Source: Kitasatospora aureofaciens (GTDB lineage: Bacteria; Actinomycetota; Actinomycetes; Streptomycetales; Streptomycetaceae). Taken from it: a stretch of DNA of 64,000 nucleotides. The notes under the pieces were generated by a model. The model had not been told where the DNA came from, ran no database searches, and worked only from the letters and a program-made list of their open reading frames with translations. How positions within the stretch are numbered: position 1 is the stretch's first letter; the number at the start of each line of letters is the position of its first letter. The position numbers and the translations under genes are program-made. Shown here one piece after another: positions 15,300-25,385 of the stretch. The stretch is taken from positions 186,001 through 250,000 of the forward strand of contig JODU01000006.1 of the NCBI GenBank assembly GCA_000720845.1, given 5' to 3'.

Positions 15300-16889
15300 T
15301 CAGACGAGGTTGACGGACCGGGCCGACGTGGCCCCGATCTCCGCCGAGACCTCCGCCAGCACCCCGGCGGGCACCGTGTCGTCGACGGTCAGCACGGCCA
15401 GCGCCTCGCCGCCCACCGTCGCACGGGCGACCTGCATGCCGGCGATGTTGATACCGGCCTCGCCGATGACGCGGCCGACGGTGCCGACGACACCGGGACG
15501 GTCCTCGTACCGCAGCACGACCATGTGGTCGGCGAGGGCGAGGTCCACGTCGTACTCGCCGACGGCGACGATCTTCTGGAGGTGCTTCGGGCCGGCCAGC
15601 GTGCCGGAGACCGACACCTCCTCGCCGTCCGCGAGGGTGCCGCGGACGGTCACCACGTTGCGGTGCTCCGGGGACTCCGAGCTGGTGGTCAGCCGGACCT
15701 CGACGCCGCGCTCCTGGGCGAACAGCGGGGCGTTGACGTACGAGACCGTCTCGTCCACGACGTCCTCGAAGACGCCCTTGAGGGCGGACAGCTCCAGCAC
15801 CTTCACGTCGTGCTGGGTGATCTCGCCGTAGACCTCGACGTCGAGGCGGACGGCGACCTCGCCCGCGAGCGCGGTGAAGATGCGGCCGAGGCGCTCGGCG
15901 AGCGGCAGGCCCGGCTTGACGTCCTCGGCGATGACACCGCCCTGCACGTTGACCGCGTCGGGGACCAGCTCACCGGCGAGGGCGAGGCGGACCGACTTGG
16001 CGACGGCGATGCCGGCCTTCTCCTGGGCCTCGTCGGTGGAGGCACCGAGGTGCGGGGTGCAGACGACCTGGTCGAACTCGAACAGCGGCGAGTCGGTGCA
16101 GGGCTCCTTGGCATACACGTCCAGGCCGGCCCCGGCGACGCGGCCCTCCTTGAGCGCCGAGTACAGCGCCTCCTCGTCGACGATGCCGCCGCGGGCGGCG
16201 TTGACGATGCGGACGCTCGGCTTGACCTTGCGCAGCGCCTCGTCGCCGATCAGGCCGAGGGTCTCGGGGGTCTTGGGCAGGTGGACCGTGATGAAGTCGG
16301 AGACCTCGAGCAGCTCGTCCAACGACAGCACCTTGACGCCCATCTGCGCAGCCCGCGCGGGCTGCACGTAGGGGTCGTAGGCGACGACCTTCATGCCGAA
16401 GGCCGACATGCGCTGCGCGACGAGCGCGCCGATGCGGCCGAGGCCGACGACGCCGAGGGTCTTCTCGGCCAGCTCGACACCGGTGTACTTGCTGCGCTTC
16501 CACTCGCCGTTCTTCAGCGCGGCGTTGGCCTGCGGGATGTTGCGGGCGGTGGCGACGATCAGGCCGCAGGCCAGCTCGGCCGCGGTGACGATGTTGGAGG
16601 TCGGGGCGTTGACCACCATCACGCCGGCCTTGGTGGCGGCGGAGACGTCCACGTTGTCCAGGCCGACGCCGGCGCGGGCGACGACCTTGAGCTTCTTGGC
16701 GGCGGCGACGGCCTCGGCGTCGACCTTGGTGGCGGAGCGGACCAGGATCGCGTCCACGTCGGCGATGGCGGGGAGCAGTTCGGCCCGGTCCGCGCCGTTG
16801 CACTGGCGGATCTCGAAGTCGGGGCCGAGCGCGTCCACGGTGGCGGGCGACAGCTCTTCAGCGATGAGTACGACGGGTTTCGAGCTCAC
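15300..16889 (-). CDS. serA: D-3-phosphoglycerate dehydrogenase
   Basis: The 529-residue protein has the long SerA form: substrate and NAD domains (residues 1-315; NAD loop VVGLGRIGALVAQ, catalytic Arg in NAARGGIVDEEAL, His in TPHLGASTDEAQ), the ASB domain (about 320-450) and a C-terminal ACT domain (about 455-529; YEDRPGVVGTVGRVIGE). It oxidises 3-phosphoglycerate, the first step to serine, and the ACT domain usually mediates serine inhibition. The GTG at 16889 is preferred (GAGGA 5 bases upstream); a GTG 12 bases earlier is possible. Monocistronic, between ilvC and the converging exporter. Confidence 0.95.
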   Translation of the reverse strand: MSSKPVVLIAEELSPATVDALGPDFEIRQCNGADRAELLPAIADVDAILVRSATKVDAEAVAAAKKLKVVARAGVGLDNVDVSAATKAGVMVVNAPTSNIVTAAELACGLIVATARNIPQANAALKNGEWKRSKYTGVELAEKTLGVVGLGRIGALVAQRMSAFGMKVVAYDPYVQPARAAQMGVKVLSLDELLEVSDFITVHLPKTPETLGLIGDEALRKVKPSVRIVNAARGGIVDEEALYSALKEGRVAGAGLDVYAKEPCTDSPLFEFDQVVCTPHLGASTDEAQEKAGIAVAKSVRLALAGELVPDAVNVQGGVIAEDVKPGLPLAERLGRIFTALAGEVAVRLDVEVYGEITQHDVKVLELSALKGVFEDVVDETVSYVNAPLFAQERGVEVRLTTSSESPEHRNVVTVRGTLADGEEVSVSGTLAGPKHLQKIVAVGEYDVDLALADHMVVLRYEDRPGVVGTVGRVIGEAGINIAGMQVARATVGGEALAVLTVDDTVPAGVLAEVSAEIGATSARSVNLV

Positions 16890-17064
16890 GTGAGTCCTCA
16901 CAAGTCCAATGCGGACGGCCGTCCCGACGGCCGCATGCGGTGGAGGGTTGCTAGCCGCGTGGAAGACGCACGACGCTGTGGGCCTGACGCGTATGTGTTC
17001 AGCAGTGTAGTGGCGTGGCGGGCGCCGTCCTGCGCCTCTTCGGAAGCATCACCCGGAAGGGGAT

Positions 17065-17102
17065 CCCGCGGGGGTGCCCGGCGCGCCGGGCACCCCCGCG
17101 GG
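17065..17102 (-). terminator. Terminator of the ilvBNC operon
   Basis: A perfect 38-bp palindrome (17065-17083 with 17084-17102) starts 8 bp past the ilvC stop. It should end ilvBNC transcription ahead of serA. Confidence 0.85.
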
Positions 17103-17110
17103 GAAAAAAC

Positions 17111-18109
<999 letters not shown>

Positions 18110-18227
18110 TGGGTTCTCTCCTTGGGTGCAGGTGTTGCGTCCCACCGTATGCCGGTGAGGGGAAGGGAAGTTTCGGGGTCTCGGGATACGGGCGGCCGAC
18201 GGTCTCCGCGACCGCCCGTTTCCGTCG

Positions 18228-18752
18228 TTATGCGGACCGGTCGAGTGCGCGCAGCGAGCGGTCCGTGATCGAACGGGCGCCGCGGCCGATGGCGATCGTG
18301 CCGGACTGGACGAGTTCCTTGATGCCGTACGGTTCCAGCATCCTGAGCATGGCGGACAGCTTGTCCCCGCTGCCGGTGGCCTCGATGGTGACGGCCTCCG
18401 GGGAGACGTCGACGGTCTTGGCGCGGAACAACTGGACGATCTCGACGATCTGGGAGCGCGTCTCGTTGTCGGAGCGCACCTTCACCAGAACGAGTTCGCG
18501 CTGGACGGCCTGGGTCGGCTCCAGCTCGACGATCTTGAGCACGTTGACCAGCTTGTTGAGCTGCTTGGTGACCTGCTCGAGGGGGAAGTCCTCGACACTC
18601 ACCACGATGGTGATGCGGGAGATGTCGGGGTGCTCGGTGACACCGACGGCGAGCGAGTCGATGTTGAAGCCGCGGCGGGAGAAGAGGGCGGTGATCCGCG
18701 CCAGGACGCCGGGGGTGTTCTCCACCAGGACGGAGAGCGTGTGCTTGGACAT
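18228..18752 (-). CDS. ilvN: Acetolactate synthase small (regulatory) subunit
   Basis: A 174-residue protein with an N-terminal ACT domain (LSVLVENTPGVLARITALFSRRG) and the ALS small-subunit C-terminal domain. It binds the large subunit IlvB, raises its activity and gives valine feedback inhibition. It begins 21 bp after ilvB on the same strand, so the two are made together. Normal length for actinobacteria. Confidence 0.96.
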   Translation of the reverse strand: MSKHTLSVLVENTPGVLARITALFSRRGFNIDSLAVGVTEHPDISRITIVVSVEDFPLEQVTKQLNKLVNVLKIVELEPTQAVQRELVLVKVRSDNETRSQIVEIVQLFRAKTVDVSPEAVTIEATGSGDKLSAMLRMLEPYGIKELVQSGTIAIGRGARSITDRSLRALDRSA

Positions 18753-18773
18753 GGTCTCTTCGGTCTCTCTCGC

Positions 18774-20615
18774 TCAGTCGTCTTCGTTGTCGCCGAAGTC
18801 GGGGCGGACGTCCCGGGCGGCCATGATCTCGTCGTTGGAGGTGCCGGCGGCCACCATCGGCCAGACCATCGCGTCCTCGTGGACGATGAAGTCGACGACG
18901 ACGGGGCGGTCGTTGACGGAGTTGGCCTCCTCGATCACCTTGTCGAGGTCGGCCGGGTCCTCGCAGCGGATGGCGTAGCAGCCCATGGCCTCCGACAGCT
19001 TCACGAAGTCGGGGACCCGGGTGCCGCGGGCGTCCGGGTTGACGTCGTCGGGGCCGGAGTGCAGCACGGTGTTGGAGTACCGCTGGTTGTAGAACAGGGT
19101 CTGCCACTGGCGGACCATCCCGAGGGCGCCGTTGTTGATGACGGCGACCTTGATCGGGATGTTGTTCAGGGCGCAGGTGGTCAGTTCCTGGTTGGTCATC
19201 TGGAAGCAGCCGTCGCCGTCGATCGCCCAGACGGTGCGGCCGGGCATGCCGGCCTGCGCGCCCATGGCGGCCGGGACGGCGTAGCCCATGGTTCCCGCGC
19301 CGCCGGAGTTCAGCCAGGTGGCGGGCTTCTCGTACTGGACGAAGTGCGCGGCCCACATCTGGTGCTGGCCGACGCCGGCCGCGAAGATCGTGCCCTCGGG
19401 GGCCAGCTGCCCGATGCGCTCGATGACCTGCTGCGGGGAGAGCGAGCCGTCCTCGGGCTGGTCGTAGCCCAGGGGGTAGGTGTCGCGCCAGCGGGACAGG
19501 TCCTTCCACCAGGCGGTGTAGTCGCCCCGGTTGCCCTCGTCGTGCTCCTTCTGGACCGCCTGCACGAGGTCGGCGATGACCTCGCGGGCGTCTCCGACGA
19601 TCGGGACGTCGGCGGCGCGGTTCTTGCCGATCTCGGCCGGGTCGATGTCGGCGTGGACGATCTTGGCGTACGGGGCGAAGCTGTCCAGCTTGCCGGTGAC
19701 GCGGTCGTCGAAGCGGGCTCCGAGGGCGACGATCAGGTCGGCCTTCTGCAGCGCGGTGACGGCGGTGACCGCACCGTGCATGCCCGGCATTCCCACGTGC
19801 AGCGGGTGGCTGTCGGGGAACGCGCCGAGCGCCATCAGGGTGGTGGTGACGGGCGCTCCGGTGAGTTCGGCGAGGACCTTCAGCTCGGCGGTGGCCTTCG
19901 CCTTGAGGACACCGCCGCCGACGTAGAGGACGGGGCGCTTGGCCGCGGAGATCAGCTTGGCCGCCTCGCGGATCTGCTTGGCGTGCGGCTTGGTGACCGG
20001 GCGGTAGCCGGGCAGGTCCATGACCGGCGGCCAGGAGAAGGTGGTCTTCTTCTGGAGGATGTCCTTGGGGATGTCGACCAGGACCGGGCCGGGACGGCCG
20101 GTGGAGGCGATGTGGAACGCCTGCGCGATCACCTTGGGGATGTCCTCGGCCTTGGTGACCAGGAAGCTGTGCTTGGTGATCGGCATGGTGATGCCGACGA
20201 TGTCCGCCTCCTGGAAGGCGTCCGTGCCGATCGCGGAGGAGACCACCTGCCCGGTGATCGCGACCAGCGGCACCGAGTCCAGGTTGGCGTCGGCGATCGG
20301 GGTGACCAGGTTGGTGGCGCCCGGTCCCGAGGTGGCCATGCAGACGCCCACCTTGCCGGTGGCCTGGGCGTAGCCGGTGGCGGCGTGGCCCGCGCCCTGC
20401 TCGTGGCGGACCAGGACGTGGCGCACCTTGGTGGAGTCCATCAGCGGGTCGTAGGCCGGAAGGATCGTGCCACCGGGGATGCCGAATACGGTGTCGGCGC
20501 CGACCTCCTCGAGAGAGCGAATGAGGGACTGCGCACCCGTGACGTGCTCGGGGGCGGACTGTCCTCCGGATCGGGGCCGGGGCTGCGGGTGAGCCCCGGT
20601 GGCCTGCTCGGTCAT
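18774..20615 (-). CDS. ilvB: Acetolactate synthase large (catalytic) subunit
   Basis: The 613-residue thiamine diphosphate enzyme shows the activating Glu in VRHEQGAGHAATGYAQ, SGPGATNLVTPIADA, and the cofactor motif GDGCFQMTNQELTT with NNGALGM. It condenses pyruvate with pyruvate or 2-ketobutyrate, committing carbon to valine, leucine and isoleucine. The ATG at 20615 fits family starts. It is preceded by a 5' leader with a 13-residue peptide and an intrinsic terminator, so expression is likely set by transcription attenuation. First gene of ilvBNC. Confidence 0.97.
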   Translation of the reverse strand: MTEQATGAHPQPRPRSGGQSAPEHVTGAQSLIRSLEEVGADTVFGIPGGTILPAYDPLMDSTKVRHVLVRHEQGAGHAATGYAQATGKVGVCMATSGPGATNLVTPIADANLDSVPLVAITGQVVSSAIGTDAFQEADIVGITMPITKHSFLVTKAEDIPKVIAQAFHIASTGRPGPVLVDIPKDILQKKTTFSWPPVMDLPGYRPVTKPHAKQIREAAKLISAAKRPVLYVGGGVLKAKATAELKVLAELTGAPVTTTLMALGAFPDSHPLHVGMPGMHGAVTAVTALQKADLIVALGARFDDRVTGKLDSFAPYAKIVHADIDPAEIGKNRAADVPIVGDAREVIADLVQAVQKEHDEGNRGDYTAWWKDLSRWRDTYPLGYDQPEDGSLSPQQVIERIGQLAPEGTIFAAGVGQHQMWAAHFVQYEKPATWLNSGGAGTMGYAVPAAMGAQAGMPGRTVWAIDGDGCFQMTNQELTTCALNNIPIKVAVINNGALGMVRQWQTLFYNQRYSNTVLHSGPDDVNPDARGTRVPDFVKLSEAMGCYAIRCEDPADLDKVIEEANSVNDRPVVVDFIVHEDAMVWPMVAAGTSNDEIMAARDVRPDFGDNEDD

Positions 20616-20695
20616 CGGCGTTCTCTTCTCGATGCTGAGGGTTTTTGCGAGGTTTGAGCGATCTTCGGCTGCTGCTCGGCAGGTGCCTGTGCAAC

Positions 20696-20729
20696 AAAAA
20701 ACCCCTCGTGCCATAAGGCAAGCGAGGGG
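20696..20729 (-). terminator. ilvB attenuator terminator
   Basis: On the minus strand a CCCCTCG/CGAGGGG stem, with further pairing inside (GCC with GGC), is followed by six U residues (20701-20696). It lies between the leader peptide and ilvB and is the terminator arm of the attenuator. A nearby GTCCGG-type inverted repeat (20756-20772) could be the pause or antiterminator partner. Confidence 0.82.
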
Positions 20730-20782
20730 AGCGCGCCGGGTGTGGGTCGCGGGAGTCCGGGTCGGTCCGGACGTCACCAGCT

Positions 20783-20824
20783 TCAGCCGACGCGCTGTCC
20801 AAGTACGAGAATTCGGGTGCGCAT
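20783..20824 (-). CDS. ilvL: ilv operon leader peptide (13 aa)
   Basis: The frame encodes MRTRILVLGQRVG. It holds consecutive Ile, Leu, Val and Leu codons plus another Val, the three amino acids made by the operon. A GGAGG and an AAGG element lie 10-18 bases upstream. The peptide ends about 55 bases before the attenuator hairpin. Stalling on these codons when charged Ile, Leu or Val tRNA is scarce should prevent the terminator from forming. Such leaders are known for actinobacterial ilvBNC operons. Confidence 0.82.
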   Translation of the reverse strand: MRTRILVLGQRVG

Positions 20825-20857
20825 GGCACTGACCTTCCCTCCGGCGCGCACTCACTG

Positions 20858-23800
20858 TCAAGTGGGTGGGACGGGAGTCTCATTATGTGAGCGGAGAGCG
20901 GTGCCGCCGCTCAGGACGGCCGGCAGCCCGGAGGGGACACCGCCGACGACCTGGCCGGGGGCGGGACCGCCGACACCCTTGGTGTACACCCCGCCGCCGC
21001 CCGCGAAGGCCGGTTCGGCCGGTCCGTGCGGCACCGGGTAGTGACCGGTGCCGAGCGCTCTGCGCAGCCGGTACTCGTCCAGGGCCCCGGAGAACGCCAT
21101 GCCCTGTCCGTGCGTACAGCCCATCGCGCGCAGGGCGACGATCTGCTCGGGCAGGTCGACGCCGTCGGCGACGGACTTCAGCCCGAGGTCGGTGGCAATG
21201 CGCAGCAGACCGCTGGTGATCTTGTGCAGTCGAGCGGACTCCACGACGCCCTCGACCAGGCCCCGGTCGAGCTTGAGGACGTCCACGGGCAGCCGTCGCA
21301 GCGCGGTGATCGCCGCGTAGCCGCTGCCGAAGCCGTCCAGGGCGATCCGGACCCCGACCCTGCGCAGCGCGTTCAGCCGGCGGTCCAGCTCGTCGAGGCC
21401 GACCCGTGGGTCGATGTCCGACAGCTCGATCACAAGGGAGCCCGGAGGCAGTCCGTGGCGGGTCAGCAGGGCCTCCACGGAGCCCAGCGGCATGGAACGG
21501 TCCAGCAGGCGGCGGGCGCCGATGCGTATGGCCACGGCCACGGACAGCCCGGTCGCCGCGCGCTCGGCGGCCTGCTCGACGGCCTCGCGGAGCACCCAGC
21601 GGTCGAGTTCGGCGGTTCTGTCGCCCTCCTCGGTCACCCGCAGGAACTCGGCGGGGGTGAACAGCACGCCCTGCGAGGAGCGCCATCGCGGCTGGGCGCA
21701 GACCGACGTGATCCGGCCGTCGGTGAGGGAGACCACCGGCTGGTGCAGCAGGGCGAACTCCCCGTCGTGCAGCGCGGCACGCAGCCGGGTGGCCAGCTCC
21801 GCCTTGCGTACGACGTCCTGCTGCATCTGCGGCCGGTACAGCTCGACGCGTCCCTTGCCGCCCGCCTTGGCCCGGTACATGGCGAGGTCGGCATTGCGCA
21901 GCAACTCGCCCGCTCCCAGGCCCGGTTCGGCGAAGGCGACGCCGATGGAGGCGTTGACCCGGACCTCGTTGCCGTCGATGAGGTAGGGCTGGGAGAGGGT
22001 CAGCCTGAGCCGGTCGGCCAGCTCCCGGATGTGGCCCTCGCGGGCGGCCCGGTCCCGGGCGCCGTCCCCGACGATCAGGGCGGCGAACTCGTCACCGCCC
22101 AGTCTGGAGGCGGTGTCGCCCTTGCGGACGGCCTCGTGGAGTCTGCGGGCCGCCTGGACCAGCAGCTCGTCCCCGGCCTGGTGCCCGATGGTGTCGTTGA
22201 CTCCCTTGAAGCCGTCGAGGTCGATGAAGAGCACCGCCGTGCCGCGCAGGGCGGCACCCCGGTCGGAGGCGCGGCGGCCGGAGAGCGCCTGCTGGACACG
22301 CCGGGTGAACAGGGCGCGGTTGGGCAGGTCGGTGAGCGGGTCGTGTTCGGCGTTGTGCTGGAGCTGCGCCTGGAGGCGCACGCGTTCGGTGACGTCCCGG
22401 CTGTTGAAGATGAGGCCGCCGTGGTGCCGGTTGACGGTCGACTCGACATTGAGCCAGCCGCCCTCTCCGGAGCGGAAGCGGCACTCGATGCGCGTGGTGG
22501 GCTCCTCGACCGGGCTGGCGGCCAGGAACCGGCGTACCTCGTGCACCACGCAGCCGAGGTCCTCGGGGTGGATGAGACCGGCCAGTTCGGTGCCCACCAG
22601 CTCCTCCGCGGCCCGTCCGTAGACCCCGGCGGCGGCCGGGGAGACGTAGCGGAGGATGCCGTTGGGCGCGGCGATCATGATGACGTCGCTCGAGCCCTGG
22701 ACCAGGGAGCGGAAGTGGTTTTCCTTCTGGGCCAGTTCCTGGGTGAGGACGATGTTGTCGAGCAGCATGATGCCCTGCCGGACGACGAGCGCCAGCACGA
22801 CGGTGCCGCCGGTCAGCAGCACCACGCGGTCGACACTGCGGCCGTTGAGCACGTTGTAGAGGATGCCCAGGGTGCAGACGGCGGCCGCGAGGTACGGCGT
22901 GAGCGCGGCCAGGGACCCGGCGATGGGGCGGGCGGCCGGATAGCGCCCCCGTTCGCCGCCCTGTCCGGGCCCGGGCAGGGCGGTGGGCGCCGCGGACGGC
23001 GCGGCGGGGGGTGCGGGCTGGTGACCTGCGCCGCGCTGTCCGGGCACGTGCTCGCGCACCACGCGGGTGTGACCGCCGGTCCCCTCGTCGTCCAGCGCCG
23101 GCCGGCCGCGCCGGGACGCGGCCCAGGGGGCGTAGGCGAGCAGCAGGGAACCGGCGAACCAGCCCGCGTCGAGCAACTGCCCGGAGCGGTAGCTGTTGTG
23201 CAGCAGCGGCGAGGTGAACAGGGCGTCGCACACCACCGTCAGGCCGAGGGCGCCGATGGCGGTGTTGACGGCGGATCTGCACACGGGCGAGCGCCTGAAG
23301 TGCAGCGCGAGCACCATGCTGACGAGAGCGATGTCGAGCAGCGGGTAGGCCACCGAGAGCGCGGAGTGCGCGACGCTCGACCCGCCCTCGGCCTTGGCCG
23401 CCTGGGCGAGCGCCAGACTCCAGGCCAGGGTGAGCAGCGAGCCGCCGATCAGCCAGGCGTCCAGGCCCAGGCAGATCCAGCCGGCCTTGGTCACCGGCCG
23501 CTTGGCCAGCACCAGCAGTCCCACGATGGCGGGCGGGGCGAAGCACAGGAAGAACAGGTCCGCGTAGCTGGGGCTGGGCACCGGCACCCGCAGCACGACC
23601 TCGTACCACCCCCAGACCAGGTTGCCCAGGGACGCCATCGCCGAGGAGAGGGCGAAGAGCAGCCAGGCGGGCCGAAAGCGGACCCGGCGCCCGCGGGCGT
23701 AGAGGAAGCACGAGACGGCGGCGGCCGCCGCGGCGGCGCTCAGGCCGAAGTCGCCCATGATCTTGGCGACGTACTGCGAACCCCAGCCGAGCGCGGCACC

Positions 23801-24172
23801 GACGGCGTAGGCCGCGCAGACCAGGGCGAGCAGGAGTTGGCGGACGAGGGGCGGTCCGCCGGCGGCGGCCGACGGCCGGGTCAGCAGCGGTCCGGCCGAG
23901 GGCCGGCCGCGCAGCGCTCCGTCCAGCGTGGACACGGGGGGCGGACTCACCGCGGCCTCCGGGTCCGCACCGCTCCCGCGTCCCGCACGCACCGGTGGAC
24001 CGGCCGGTCCTGCCTTCTGCGGTCGCCCGGCCGGCGCGGGTGGGGGCAGCGCTGAGCGGGCCGGCCGCCGTGACCGCCGGGCCGACCCCGTCGGCGTGCG
24101 GTCGCGGTCGTGGTGGTGGTCGTGCGCCAGGGTCGCCGGCGGCGGCTCCGCCGCGTCGGATCGTTGGTCCAT
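20858..24172 (-). CDS. cdgE: Membrane PAS-GGDEF-EAL protein (CdgE-like), EAL degenerate
   Basis: About 1104 residues: a disordered Pro/Gly-rich N-terminus, about ten membrane helices (110-475), a PAS domain (about 486-595), GGDEF (about 605-770) and an EAL-type domain to about 1040. GGDEF is intact (RLGGDEF, 692-696) with an RxxD inhibitory site five residues before it, so cyclic di-GMP synthesis is plausible. The EAL domain has lost its catalytic set: the EAL position reads AQP, DDFG is DGFG, and the AEGVE motif is ADGVD. It may bind but not cleave c-di-GMP. Start uncertain; ATG 24172 chosen. The stop lies only 33 bp before the ilv leader. Confidence 0.88.
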   Translation of the reverse strand: MDQRSDAAEPPPATLAHDHHHDRDRTPTGSARRSRRPARSALPPPAPAGRPQKAGPAGPPVRAGRGSGADPEAAVSPPPVSTLDGALRGRPSAGPLLTRPSAAAGGPPLVRQLLLALVCAAYAVGAALGWGSQYVAKIMGDFGLSAAAAAAAVSCFLYARGRRVRFRPAWLLFALSSAMASLGNLVWGWYEVVLRVPVPSPSYADLFFLCFAPPAIVGLLVLAKRPVTKAGWICLGLDAWLIGGSLLTLAWSLALAQAAKAEGGSSVAHSALSVAYPLLDIALVSMVLALHFRRSPVCRSAVNTAIGALGLTVVCDALFTSPLLHNSYRSGQLLDAGWFAGSLLLAYAPWAASRRGRPALDDEGTGGHTRVVREHVPGQRGAGHQPAPPAAPSAAPTALPGPGQGGERGRYPAARPIAGSLAALTPYLAAAVCTLGILYNVLNGRSVDRVVLLTGGTVVLALVVRQGIMLLDNIVLTQELAQKENHFRSLVQGSSDVIMIAAPNGILRYVSPAAAGVYGRAAEELVGTELAGLIHPEDLGCVVHEVRRFLAASPVEEPTTRIECRFRSGEGGWLNVESTVNRHHGGLIFNSRDVTERVRLQAQLQHNAEHDPLTDLPNRALFTRRVQQALSGRRASDRGAALRGTAVLFIDLDGFKGVNDTIGHQAGDELLVQAARRLHEAVRKGDTASRLGGDEFAALIVGDGARDRAAREGHIRELADRLRLTLSQPYLIDGNEVRVNASIGVAFAEPGLGAGELLRNADLAMYRAKAGGKGRVELYRPQMQQDVVRKAELATRLRAALHDGEFALLHQPVVSLTDGRITSVCAQPRWRSSQGVLFTPAEFLRVTEEGDRTAELDRWVLREAVEQAAERAATGLSVAVAIRIGARRLLDRSMPLGSVEALLTRHGLPPGSLVIELSDIDPRVGLDELDRRLNALRRVGVRIALDGFGSGYAAITALRRLPVDVLKLDRGLVEGVVESARLHKITSGLLRIATDLGLKSVADGVDLPEQIVALRAMGCTHGQGMAFSGALDEYRLRRALGTGHYPVPHGPAEPAFAGGGGVYTKGVGGPAPGQVVGGVPSGLPAVLSGGTALRSHNETPVPPT

Positions 24173-24369
24173 AGGCCGTGCATCGCCCGTCGCCCCCCTC
24201 ACAGTCTGAGATGTCCATCCCCGGCGCCGTACGGTGCGCGGCGCTTCCCCTGTCGGACGATACACCAGTCTCGTCACTCAGGGACATAGGTTCTCTACGC
24301 TCCGTGACGACCAGCGGATATGCGGGCACCCACCGCATCCGGGGCGTCGCGGAGGGTGCCCGAAACGGA

Positions 24370-25311
24370 TTACGCCCCCGTCGTCAGGATCACGTTGCGC
24401 AGCGGCTCCCGGTTCACGAACCGGTTCAACTGGCCCACCAGCAGCCGCTTGGCGCGCGGCAGGAAGGCCGAGGTCGGACCGCCCGCGTGCGGGCTGACGA
24501 CTATGCCGGGAGCATGCCACAGGGGGTGGCCCGGCGGCAGCGGTTCGGGGTCGGTCACGTCGAGGGCCGCGGTGAGGCGCCCGCTCTCCAGTTCGGCGAG
24601 CAACGCCTTCGTGTCCACGACCGGTCCGCGCGCCACGTTGACGAGCAGGGCACCGTCCTTCATCCGGGCCAGGAACTCGGCGTCGACAAGCCCCCGGGTG
24701 GCCTCGGTGAGCGGTGTGGACAGGATGACGACGTCGGCCCGCGGGAGCAGGGCGGAGAGTTCGGCGAGCGGGTGCACCGGGCCGCGCTCCGTGGTGCGGG
24801 CGGAGCGCGCGACGCGCACCACCGGCGCGACCTCGAACGGCACGAGCCGGTCCTCGATCGCGGCGCCGATCGACCCGTACCCGACGATGAGGACCGTCCG
24901 GTCCGCGAGCGCGGGCCGGAAACCGCCGAGCCACTCGCCGCGGTCCTGCGCCCGCACGAAGTCCGGGATGCCGCGCAGCGACGCCAGGACGAGGGCCAGG
25001 GTCAGCTCCGCGGTGCTGGCCTCGTGCACGCCGCGCGCGTTGCACAGCCGTACGCCCGCGGGCAGGTGCTTCAGACCGGGCTCCACGTGGTCGATGCCCG
25101 CCGAGAGGGTCTGGACGACCTGGACGGAGCGCATCTCGGGCAGCGGGCGCAGGCCGACCGTGCTGGGCTTCATGTAGGGGACGACGTAGAACGCGCAGTC
25201 GGCCGGGTCGGCGGGGAAGGTCTCCTCACCGTCCCAGTGGCGGTAGGCGGGGCCCTCGGGGAGGCCCTCGATCTCGTCCGGGGGGATGGGCAGCCACACG
25301 TCAGCAGTCAT
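24370..25311 (-). CDS. D-isomer-specific 2-hydroxyacid dehydrogenase
   Basis: The 313-residue protein has the Rossmann motif GYGSIGAAIEDRL (about residue 142), the catalytic Arg in NVARGPVVD, the acidic partner in DVTDPEPLPP and the catalytic His in SPHAGG. It resembles the glyoxylate/hydroxypyruvate reductase and phosphoglycerate dehydrogenase-like group and would reduce a 2-keto acid with NAD(P)H. The substrate cannot be read from sequence. It is divergent from the aldo-keto reductase gene over 74 bp. Confidence 0.9.
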   Translation of the reverse strand: MTADVWLPIPPDEIEGLPEGPAYRHWDGEETFPADPADCAFYVVPYMKPSTVGLRPLPEMRSVQVVQTLSAGIDHVEPGLKHLPAGVRLCNARGVHEASTAELTLALVLASLRGIPDFVRAQDRGEWLGGFRPALADRTVLIVGYGSIGAAIEDRLVPFEVAPVVRVARSARTTERGPVHPLAELSALLPRADVVILSTPLTEATRGLVDAEFLARMKDGALLVNVARGPVVDTKALLAELESGRLTAALDVTDPEPLPPGHPLWHAPGIVVSPHAGGPTSAFLPRAKRLLVGQLNRFVNREPLRNVILTTGA

Positions 25312-25385
25312 GGTCAGGAGGCTATGTCAGGGGGCGGAGAGGCAAAGGTTAGGTTGGGTGGTCCGACAAGGGAGGGTCACGACCG

